This document shows positions 24,731 through 31,688 of a stretch of DNA of 64,000 bases, piece by piece. Numbering within the stretch: the first letter of the stretch is position 1; each line of letters begins with the position of its first letter. The notes beneath the pieces are model-generated. The model made no database searches and was not told the origin of the DNA. It worked only from the letters and a program-made list of their open reading frames with translations. A program made the position numbers and the translations under genes. Origin of the DNA: Saccharopolyspora galaxeae (GTDB lineage Bacteria > Actinomycetota > Actinomycetes > Mycobacteriales > Pseudonocardiaceae); contig NZ_JADDUE010000003.1 in the NCBI RefSeq assembly GCF_016526145.1, positions 186,001 to 250,000 on the forward strand. Direction: 5' to 3'.

Positions 24731-25956
24731 GCGGGCTTCCGTTGCAGGACGTGCGGATACTGGCCGTCGAGCAGTACGGAGCGGGACCGTTCGGGTCGGT
24801 GCACCTCGCCGACCTCGGCGCGGAGGTCATCAAGGTCGAGGACCCGCGCTTCGGCGGCGACGTCGGCAGGCAGACCCCGCCGTACGCCGAAGGCGGCGAC
24901 TCGCTGTTCTTCGAGGCGTTCAACCGCAACAAGCGCTCCGTGCTGCTGGACCTGACCAATCCGCAGGGCCGGGAGGTCTTCGAGCGGCTGGTCGCGGTCA
25001 GCGACGCGGTCTACTCGAACCTGCGCGGCGACGTGCCGGAGAAGATGCGCATCCGCTACGACGACCTCAAGCACCTCAACCCGCGGATCGTGTGCTGTTC
25101 GCTGTCCGGGTACGGGATGACCGGGCCGCGCAGCGAGCAGCCCGGCTACGACTACATGTTGCAGGGCCTGGCGGGCTGGATGTCGGTGACCGGTGAGCCG
25201 GACGGGCCGCCCACCAAATCCGGACTGTCCATGGTGGACTACTCGGGCGGACTCGTGGCTGCGCTGTCGATGCTCTCGGCGATCCACGGCGCGCGGCGCG
25301 ACGGTGTGGGCTGCGACTGCGACGTGAGCCTGTACGACACCGCGATCGGGATGCTGACGTACTTGGCGACCTGGCACCTCAACCGCGAATTCGAGCCGAA
25401 GCGCACGCACCACTCGGCGCATCCGAGCCTGGTGCCGTTCCAGAACTTCCCGACCGCGGACTCGTGGATCGTGATCGGCTGCGCGAAGCAGAAGTTCTGG
25501 GAGAAGTTCGTCGAAGCCATCGGTTCTCCGGCGTGGGCGGCCGAATCCCGCTTCGCCACCCCGGCCGAGCGCTACGAGAACTCCGCCGAGTGCGTCCGGC
25601 TGATCGAGCGGGAACTGGCCGGGCGAAGCACCGCGGACTGGCTCACGGCCCTGGAAGCGGCCGGTGTGCCGTGCGCACCGATCAACACCGTTCCGGAGGC
25701 GCTGCGCGAAGAGCACACCGCTGCGCGCGGCATGGTGGTGCGGACCGAGCATCCGAGGTTCGGGCAGGTCGAGCAGGTCGCATCTCCGGTGCGCGCGGGC
25801 GAACCGCGCGCCGAGCACGACCGCGCGCCGCAGCTGGGCGAGCACACATCATCCACTTTGGACGATCTGATCGGCGTGGACGCGGCGGAATTCCGCAGGC
25901 TCGCCGCCGGAGGCGCTTTCGGAGCGGAAGGAGACGCGCCGTGGACTTCGAGCTGA
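24727..25956 (+). CDS. CaiB/BaiF-family CoA-transferase (class III)
   Basis: 409 residues; ATG 24727 overlaps the MaoC stop (ATGA), so translation is coupled. Class III features: N-terminal QDVRILAVEQYGAGPFGSVH and LADLGAEVIKVEDPRFGGD, NRNKRSVLLDLTNPQGREVF, and the catalytic aspartate in SGLSMVDYSGG (D171), then late APINTVPEA. These enzymes move CoA between carboxylates through an aspartyl-CoA intermediate. In this operon it probably activates the acid that the MaoC and dehydrogenase products require, using succinyl-CoA or acetyl-CoA as donor (inference). Confidence 0.9.
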   Translation: MSGLPLQDVRILAVEQYGAGPFGSVHLADLGAEVIKVEDPRFGGDVGRQTPPYAEGGDSLFFEAFNRNKRSVLLDLTNPQGREVFERLVAVSDAVYSNLRGDVPEKMRIRYDDLKHLNPRIVCCSLSGYGMTGPRSEQPGYDYMLQGLAGWMSVTGEPDGPPTKSGLSMVDYSGGLVAALSMLSAIHGARRDGVGCDCDVSLYDTAIGMLTYLATWHLNREFEPKRTHHSAHPSLVPFQNFPTADSWIVIGCAKQKFWEKFVEAIGSPAWAAESRFATPAERYENSAECVRLIERELAGRSTADWLTALEAAGVPCAPINTVPEALREEHTAARGMVVRTEHPRFGQVEQVASPVRAGEPRAEHDRAPQLGEHTSSTLDDLIGVDAAEFRRLAAGGAFGAEGDAPWTSS

Positions 25957-27107
25957 ACGAGGAACAAGCCCAGTTCCAACGGGTCCTGCGGGACTTCGTG
26001 GACGCCGAGATCGTGCCGGTCGCCAAGGAGTGGGAGCAAGCCGACCGCTACCCCGCCGAGATCATCGACAAGATGGCCGAACTCGGGCTGTTCGGACTGC
26101 TGGTGCCCGAGGAGTACGGCGGGGTCGACGCGGACTTCGTGACGTTCACCCTGGTCTTCGAGGAGATCGCGCGCGGCTGGATGGGCATCGGCGGCATCCT
26201 CGGCAGCCATTCGGTGTCCACCTGGATGCTCGCCAGGCACGGCACCGAGCAGCAGAAGCGGAAATACCTGCCGGAGCTGGCGACCGGCGCGCGGCGCACC
26301 GGCATCGCGCTGACCGAACCCGACGCGGGCACCGACCTGCAGGGCATCCGCAGCACCGCCGAGCGCGACGGCGAGCACTACGTGCTCAACGGCAGCAAGA
26401 TGTGGATCACCAACGCGCGGCACGCCGACCCGCTGCCGGTGCTGGTCAAGACCGACCGCAGCGCCGAGCCCGCGCACCGCGGCATGAGCGTGCTGCTGGT
26501 GGACGCCGATGCGCCCGGTTTCACCGTCACCAAGGACATCCCGAAGCTCGGCTACAAGGGCACCGAGTCCTGCGAGGTGGTGTTCGAGGACGTGCGGGTG
26601 CCCGCGGAGAACCTGCTCGGCGGGGTGGAGGGGCGCGGTATGCAGCAGGCCCTTTCCGCGCTGGAGACCGGCCGGTTGAACATCGCAGGGCGCAGTCTCG
26701 GCATCGCGCAGCGCTCCTACGACGAGGCGGTGGCCTACGCGGGCGAGCGCGAAGCGTTCGGCCAGGCCATCGGGCAGTTCCAGGCGATCCAGCTGCGGAT
26801 CGCGGAGATGGCCACCCGATTGCAGGCCGCGCGCCTGCTGTCCTACTGGTCGGCGAGCAAGCTGGACCGCGGTGAGCGGGCCGACCTGGAGACCGGCATG
26901 GCCAAGCTGCACGCCTCCGAGGTCGCGTTGCAGGCCGCGCAGGAATCGATGCGGGTGCACGGCGGGTACGGCTACTCGAAGGAGTTCGAGATCGAGCGGC
27001 TCTACCGCGACTCGATCCTGATGACCATCGGCGAAGGCACCAGCGACATCATGCGCACGGTGATCGCGAAGTCGCTGCTCGCGGGCAAGGGGAAGGTGGG
27101 CTGGTGA
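25941..27107 (+). CDS. Acyl-CoA dehydrogenase
   Basis: 388 residues from GTG 25941 (GGAAGGAG upstream), overlapping the end of the CaiB gene by 16 bp. Standard family blocks: MAELGLFGLLVPEEYGG, GIALTEPDAGTDLQGIRSTA, GSKMWITNARHAD, KLGYKGTESCEVVFEDVRVP, VHGGYGYSKEFEIERLYRDS and the catalytic glutamate in IGEGTSDIMR. FAD-dependent alpha,beta-desaturation of a short or branched acyl-CoA feeding electrons to ETF is expected. Third gene of the MaoC operon. Substrate unknown; methylsuccinyl-like or short branched acyl-CoAs fit the neighbours. Confidence 0.92.
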   Translation: MDFELNEEQAQFQRVLRDFVDAEIVPVAKEWEQADRYPAEIIDKMAELGLFGLLVPEEYGGVDADFVTFTLVFEEIARGWMGIGGILGSHSVSTWMLARHGTEQQKRKYLPELATGARRTGIALTEPDAGTDLQGIRSTAERDGEHYVLNGSKMWITNARHADPLPVLVKTDRSAEPAHRGMSVLLVDADAPGFTVTKDIPKLGYKGTESCEVVFEDVRVPAENLLGGVEGRGMQQALSALETGRLNIAGRSLGIAQRSYDEAVAYAGEREAFGQAIGQFQAIQLRIAEMATRLQAARLLSYWSASKLDRGERADLETGMAKLHASEVALQAAQESMRVHGGYGYSKEFEIERLYRDSILMTIGEGTSDIMRTVIAKSLLAGKGKVGW

Positions 27108-27164
27108 CGGTCGGGCGCCGTCCGGTCCGACGGGTTGCGCCAGGCGGTCGTTAGGCTGGGAGGC

Positions 27165-27683
27165 GTGCGTGGTCGGTCAAGCCCCGGCCGGTGGGTGCTG
27201 CTGGTCGGGCTCGTGCTCGGAGTGTTGCTGATGCATCACGTTCCGGCGGGGCACGGTGGGCACGGCCAGGTCGACGGGCATGCCGCCACGGCTTCCCAGC
27301 AACCCTCGGCTCCGCAGCAACCGTCGGCTTCCCAGCAGCACACCGTGACTTCGCAACAGCACGCCGTGGCCGGTGCGCACGCTCGCACAGCCGCTGAGCA
27401 CCGAACCACGGTCAACGCCGCGACCGATCAGCACGGCCTGCACGATCCCGCGGCTCGCGCCGGATCGATCGATGCGATCCCGGCGCCGCAGCACGATCCG
27501 CTGCACCTGTGCCTGGCGATCCTCGCGGGGATCGCCTCGGTGTTGCTGCCGCTGCTGGGCAAGGTCTCCCGTCCGGTCGTGCCCGTTCCCGCGCCGCGGC
27601 GGGGAATCGTGCGGGCGCGGCCGCGGGCGCCGCCGAGTCCGGTTCCGCGGCGCCTCGCCGTTCTGTGCGTGCTCCAGCGCTGA
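27165..27683 (+). CDS. DUF6153-like small membrane protein
   Basis: 172 residues from GTG 27165; the GGGAGG at 27158-27163 is too close for normal use, so leaderless initiation is possible. An N-terminal membrane helix (WVLLVGLVLGVLLMHHVPAG) with MHH is followed by His/Gln-rich low-complexity sequence with repeats of SQQPSAPQQPSASQQH type, then a second helix (LCLAILAGIASVLLPLLG) after a conserved HLCLAIL Cys. DUF6153 proteins often neighbour DUF305 proteins and copper genes, and this one is directly upstream of a DUF305 gene. His richness suggests metal handling, which is inference. Confidence 0.65.
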   Translation: MRGRSSPGRWVLLVGLVLGVLLMHHVPAGHGGHGQVDGHAATASQQPSAPQQPSASQQHTVTSQQHAVAGAHARTAAEHRTTVNAATDQHGLHDPAARAGSIDAIPAPQHDPLHLCLAILAGIASVLLPLLGKVSRPVVPVPAPRRGIVRARPRAPPSPVPRRLAVLCVLQR

Positions 27684-27744
27684 TCAGCGCCGCCTCCTTG
27701 GAGAGGTTCCGCGAGCCGCAGCAGATCGACGAACGAGGAACACC

Positions 27745-28377
27745 ATGAACAAGCGAAAAATCGCCGCCGCACTCGGCGGCCTGGCCGCTGCCGCCGCGCT
27801 GACCGGCTGCGGCGGAGGCGCTGAGCACGCGGGTCACGGTCCCGCCCCCCAGGGCCCTTCTGCGCAGCAGGAGCATTCCGGGCAGCAGGACCACTCCGCG
27901 CAACAGGCGGCCGCCGCGCCCGCGGACATCACGTTCGCGCAAGGCATGATTCCGCATCACCAGCAGGCGGTGGAGATGTCCCGGCTGGCCGAGCAGCGCG
28001 CAGGCGCACCCGAGGTGCGGGAGCTGGCAGGCAAGATCGAGGCCGCGCAGGGCCCGGAGATCGACACGCTCACCGGATGGCTGCGCCGGTGGGGCGCTCC
28101 GGAAGGCGGGCATTCCCAGCACATGGGCGCTTCCGGGCACGCCGGGATGGGCGGCATGATGTCGCCGCAGCAGCTGGACGAGTTGGCGGCGACCAACGGC
28201 GTCGAGTTCGACCACCGGTTCCTGGAGCTGATGATCGCCCACCACGAGGGCGCGGTGCGGATGGCCGAAACCGAACTCGCCCGAGGCAGCGCGCCGGAGG
28301 CGAAGAAGATGGCCGAGAACATCGTGCGCACCCAGCGCGAGGAAATCGACACGATGCGCGCCTTGATGGGCCGCTGA
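27745..28377 (+). CDS. DUF305 lipoprotein
   Basis: 210 residues from ATG 27745 (GAGGA upstream). The N-terminus is a lipoprotein signal ending in AAALTGC. A His/Gln-rich linker follows (EHSGQQDHSAQQ). The DUF305 domain has its two diagnostic blocks, ITFAQGMIPHHQQAVEMSRL and LELMIAHHEGAVRMAETELA, each with His-His pairs. DUF305 proteins are ferritin-like-fold extracytoplasmic proteins linked to copper or silver resistance. A Met/Gly-rich stretch (HMGASGHAGMGGMMS) between the blocks also could bind copper. Follows DUF6153; a strong terminator follows. Confidence 0.9.
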   Translation: MNKRKIAAALGGLAAAAALTGCGGGAEHAGHGPAPQGPSAQQEHSGQQDHSAQQAAAAPADITFAQGMIPHHQQAVEMSRLAEQRAGAPEVRELAGKIEAAQGPEIDTLTGWLRRWGAPEGGHSQHMGASGHAGMGGMMSPQQLDELAATNGVEFDHRFLELMIAHHEGAVRMAETELARGSAPEAKKMAENIVRTQREEIDTMRALMGR

Positions 28378-28385
28378 TCACCCGA

Positions 28386-28414
28386 GGCCGGTGCGGGTCC
28401 TGCCCGCACCGGCC
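28386..28414. terminator. Bidirectional terminator hairpin
   Basis: GGCCGGTGCGGG/CCCGCACCGGCC, a perfect 12-bp stem with a 5-nt loop, lies between the convergent DUF305 and methyltransferase genes. Confidence 0.8.
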
Positions 28415-28424
28415 AATCGGTGGA

Positions 28425-29159
28425 CTAGCGGACCCGCGCGGTGCAGAGGAAGAACGAAGCGCTCACCGGACGCGCGTAGTCCGGCAGCAGCGGGTCGAAC
28501 CACTCCCCGACCTCGAAACCGCCTGCGCGCAACAACTTCTCGGCCTTCTCGGCGGTGAGCCCCTGCCAGTTCGGCGTGGCGCGCCCGATTTGGGCGTAGT
28601 CCCGTGCGAGCCGCCGGAGAAAACCGTGGTCCGCGCCCGGTTTCAGCGAGTTGAGCGCGCGCCGCGCGTCCATCCCCCACGTGTGCCATACGCCGTCCGC
28701 CAACAGCACGGCACCGTCCGGGCGCAACACCTGCCGCCAAGCGAGCAGCGCGCGCACCGGCTCCGGCAGCGTCCAGAGCACGTATCGGGAGGTCACGAGG
28801 TCGAACTCGGTGCCGAGCCGGGTGACGTCGTGCCCGCCGCACTCCTCGAACCGGATGTCGACCCCGCGCCGATCGGCGGCTTCGCGGGCGTGCCCGAGCA
28901 TCGCCGCGGTCGGATCGACCGCGGTGACCTGGTGGCCCAGCTCGGCGACCAATGTGGACAGGAAACCGGTTCCGGTGCCCACGTCCAGCACCCGCAACGG
29001 TTCCTGCCGGTGCGGGAACGCCGCGCGCAACGCCTTGTCGCACACCGACTTCCACGCCGCGCGCTTGTCCTCGGGGTAATGCCGGTAGAAGTCGTCGTAG
29101 GCGGCGGCCCGCCGCGTCCAGTTGCCGCGCACCGCTTCGATCGCCCGTTCACCGGTCAC
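28425..29159 (-). CDS. Class I SAM-dependent methyltransferase
   Basis: 244 residues from GTG 29159 (GGAGGT upstream). SAM motif I is LRVLDVGTGTGFLSTLVAEL (about residues 56-75), the acidic ribose ligand is in VTAVDPTAAML, and the post-motif FEECGGHDVTRLGTEFDLVT is typical. The protein resembles UbiE/Methyltransf_11 enzymes, which methylate small molecules. It stands alone between a convergent DUF305 gene and a divergent eCIS-motif gene, so the substrate cannot be inferred. Confidence 0.82.
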   Translation of the reverse strand: MTGERAIEAVRGNWTRRAAAYDDFYRHYPEDKRAAWKSVCDKALRAAFPHRQEPLRVLDVGTGTGFLSTLVAELGHQVTAVDPTAAMLGHAREAADRRGVDIRFEECGGHDVTRLGTEFDLVTSRYVLWTLPEPVRALLAWRQVLRPDGAVLLADGVWHTWGMDARRALNSLKPGADHGFLRRLARDYAQIGRATPNWQGLTAEKAEKLLRAGGFEVGEWFDPLLPDYARPVSASFFLCTARVR

Positions 29160-29475
29160 CGGTACCTCCCTCGTCGTGGCGGTGACCAGCCTGAGCGTTC
29201 TCGCCAGTGATGTGCAACTGCGCGGATGTCACATGTTCTCCGCCGCGACATCGCAACTTGCGCACGCGGTGATCTGCGTGCGGCGGCCCGCCGCGGTCGG
29301 TTCGCACGCATGACTTCGACCGCCAGATCGGTGACGCCGGCACCGCTTTCGTAGCAACCGGCACAGCCGGACCGCTGACGCCCAGTATTCGCAACTGCCC
29401 CGCACGCGGGTTCTGCCCCGACGGTTGCCCTTTAGGACATGCCCCGGCAGGTCCGTTGGTGTGAGGCTCGATCCG
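29160..29475. other. Intergenic region upstream of the eCIS-motif gene (316 bp)
   Basis: No gene or clear hairpin seen. The region is less G/C rich than average around 29180-29350. GTGAGG at 29461-29466 is the ribosome site for the following gene. It separates two divergent genes, so promoters for both are expected here. Confidence 0.4.
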
Positions 29476-31014
29476 ATGGGCAATGCGCGGAGCAACGAAC
29501 CGGAGCGCGAACGGCAGCACGAACGGCCCGGATCCGCCCGCACGGCCCAGCCGCGGGCGATCGGGCCCCCGCGGCCGTCTGCGGAGCTCTCCCCGCCTGA
29601 CGTCCTCGCGCTGCAACAGCGGCTGGGCAATCGCACCGCGACGGCGGCCGTGCAACGAGCGAGCGCGGTACCGGTGCAAACCGCCGGAGAAAAGCGGAAG
29701 GGCGTGGCGGCACCGACAGGTGCGCGGCGGCTTTTGGGAGACCGGCTGAACGCGCAGCAGCTGAAGTCCGATCTGCTGAAACGGCTGAAGAAGGGACCGC
29801 TGTTCGACGAGCAGGAGCTCCGGGACATCGAGCAGCAGGAAGCGAACTGGCTGGATGCCGCGGGGATCGGGACTTACCAGGCGGCCCTGGAGTACACGTC
29901 CAAGGCCGACTACCACGACTGGCTCCAGCTCGAACCCGGGCAGCGACTGCTCATCGCCACGCTGGAGTTCCGCGGCCGGGTCCGCGACGGCGAGCAGGAC
30001 AGCCCCGCCTACACCCTCGGCCGCACGTTGCACGCGAACAAGCTGCCCGCGGAGGAACGGGCGCCGCTGCACGCCGAACGGGACCAGCAGATCCGCGAAT
30101 CCTTCGTGAACACGCTGAACCCGCGGGAACCGTCGGGCGCCACCGCCAGCGACGAGGAGAAGAACCAGGCCCGCGCGCAACAGCTGCTCACCCGGATCTT
30201 CTTGATCTTGCAGAACGGTCTGCAGATCAACACCGAGCAGGGGCACATCGACTTCCGCGACGGCGACGTAGCGCGGGCGCTGGCGCACGGGGGACGGGTG
30301 AACATCCGCATTCCGTCGCTGTCGACCGGCGGGGCCGGGCGCTTCGAGCTGACGCAGTGGCTGGAGTTGACCGACGAGCAGGGTGAACTCACCAACTCGG
30401 TCACGGAACGCGATTTCGCCACCCACTACATGTCGATCAGCAACGACACGGACAAGGGCCAGGGCGCGTTCAAAGAACGCGGCGGGCCGATCGCCTCGCT
30501 GCGCAACAAGGTGCCCAGAGACCCCGACGAGCAGGTCAGGCTGATGGGCGTGAACGGGGGTATGGGCGGCTTGCGGCGCTCCGACTGCAACGGTGACGTG
30601 ATCTTGCCCAACGGCGCGCACGGGCACCTGCTGCTGATCTACACCCCGCCGCGGGAAAAGCGGGCGGGATCCCTCGAAGTCGGGCTGGAAACGCTCGCGC
30701 CGCACAACGAGGACAGCCCGGTCGGATACGTGCACAACTGGCGTTCCACGGAGAAGACGAGCAACCCGGAGTCCAGCGTCCACGGCCACAAGCAGGACAA
30801 GATCGGTTCGGGCAAGTTGCGGGACAACCAGCGCTACGTGGACCTCGGTGCGTTCCCCCACCCCTGGGCGGAGTTCCTGCGCAAGGTGGAAGAGGATTGG
30901 AACGCACTGATGAACGCTGCTCCGCACCCGCAGCAGGAGCGGGAACTGGTCGAACGCCTCGTCGGACCGCGCGGCGAAGGCCGGTTCCCGCATGCGGCGG
31001 GCTCGGGCTCCTGA
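29476..31014 (+). CDS. Orphan protein with an eCIS-associated N-terminal motif
   Basis: 512 residues from ATG 29476 (GTGAGG 9 nt upstream; GTG 29461 is also in frame). After a disordered, Arg/Glu-rich N-terminus, residues about 44-61 read LALQQRLGNRTATAAVQR. This matches the L-x-L-Q-x-x-x-G-N-x-A/T-x-x-x-x-V-Q-R signature found in proteins encoded with extracellular contractile injection systems, often with DUF4157. The middle is helical and charged. The C-terminal third contains a distinct block with a Cys (about residue 371) shortly before H-G-H (about 382-384), in a setting N-G-D-V-I-L-P-N-G-A-H-G-H-L-L, perhaps an enzymatic core. No tail-tube or sheath genes are nearby. Function unknown. 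Confidence 0.62.
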   Translation: MGNARSNEPERERQHERPGSARTAQPRAIGPPRPSAELSPPDVLALQQRLGNRTATAAVQRASAVPVQTAGEKRKGVAAPTGARRLLGDRLNAQQLKSDLLKRLKKGPLFDEQELRDIEQQEANWLDAAGIGTYQAALEYTSKADYHDWLQLEPGQRLLIATLEFRGRVRDGEQDSPAYTLGRTLHANKLPAEERAPLHAERDQQIRESFVNTLNPREPSGATASDEEKNQARAQQLLTRIFLILQNGLQINTEQGHIDFRDGDVARALAHGGRVNIRIPSLSTGGAGRFELTQWLELTDEQGELTNSVTERDFATHYMSISNDTDKGQGAFKERGGPIASLRNKVPRDPDEQVRLMGVNGGMGGLRRSDCNGDVILPNGAHGHLLLIYTPPREKRAGSLEVGLETLAPHNEDSPVGYVHNWRSTEKTSNPESSVHGHKQDKIGSGKLRDNQRYVDLGAFPHPWAEFLRKVEEDWNALMNAAPHPQQERELVERLVGPRGEGRFPHAAGSGS

Positions 31015-31070
31015 GAGGTTCCGGTCGGTCCGGCGGTGCTCGCGGCCGTTGATCCCTCCTGACGGGGAGC

Positions 31071-31102
31071 CGCTCCCGCCCGCACAACCGCAGGCGGGAG
31101 CG
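31071..31102. terminator. Terminator hairpin between convergent genes
   Basis: CGCTCCCGCC/GGCGGGAGCG (31071-31080 and 31093-31102), a perfect 10-bp stem with a 12-nt loop, between the eCIS-motif gene and the iron-sulfur subunit gene. Confidence 0.7.
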
Positions 31103-31155
31103 CAACAGCACCCGGGGGTCGACTGCACGCCCGTCGTTCGCAGCCGATGCCGCGA

Positions 31156-31632
31156 TCACATGTTCTGCGCCCCGGACTTGATCGCTTCCCGGATGCGGGT
31201 GTAGGTGCCGCAGCGGCAGATGTTGCGGATCTCGTCCAAGTCGGAGTCGGTGATCTCGCGGCCCGCGGCGCGGACCTGGCGGACCTTCGCCACCGCCGCC
31301 ATGATCTGGCCCGGCTGGCAGTAGCCGCACTGCGCCACGTCCTGCTCCAGCCACGCCTCCTGCATCGGGTGCAGGTCGGCGCCCGCGGTCTCGGGTAATC
31401 CTTCGATGGTGGTCACCTCGTCGTCCGGGCCGATCTCGCCGACCGGCACCGAGCACGGGTTGAACGCCTTGCCGTTGATGTGCGAGGTGCACGCCTTGCA
31501 GACGTTGATGCCGCAGCCGTACTTCGGCCCGTAGAAGCCGAGCACCTCGCGCAGCACCCACAGCAGCCGCACGTCGTCCTCGATGTCCACTGTGACCTGT
31601 TCGCCGTTCAGCCGGAAAGTCTGCTGTGCCAA
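31156..31632 (-). CDS. [2Fe-2S] subunit of a xanthine/aldehyde dehydrogenase-type hydroxylase
   Basis: 158 residues from TTG 31632, supported by GAGGAG 5-8 nt upstream. Cys positions match the family: a plant-type cluster at GCGINVCKACTS (C40, C45, C48) and C60, and the second cluster at CGYC (C102, C105) with CRC (C139, C141). This small subunit passes electrons from the molybdenum site to an acceptor. It has no signal peptide of its own, while the adjacent large subunit has a Tat signal, so it is probably exported as a folded complex with its partner (hitchhiking). No FAD subunit is encoded here. Confidence 0.92.
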   Translation of the reverse strand: MAQQTFRLNGEQVTVDIEDDVRLLWVLREVLGFYGPKYGCGINVCKACTSHINGKAFNPCSVPVGEIGPDDEVTTIEGLPETAGADLHPMQEAWLEQDVAQCGYCQPGQIMAAVAKVRQVRAAGREITDSDLDEIRNICRCGTYTRIREAIKSGAQNM

Positions 31633-31688
31633 GGGATTCTCCTCAAACGTGGTGGGGGCGTCGGTTCGTGTGCTGAGAAACCGGGCAC

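Noticed and set aside
29425-31014. A complete extracellular contractile injection system around the eCIS-motif protein
   Set aside because: Neighbours are a methyltransferase and a molybdenum hydroxylase; no sheath, tube or baseplate genes.
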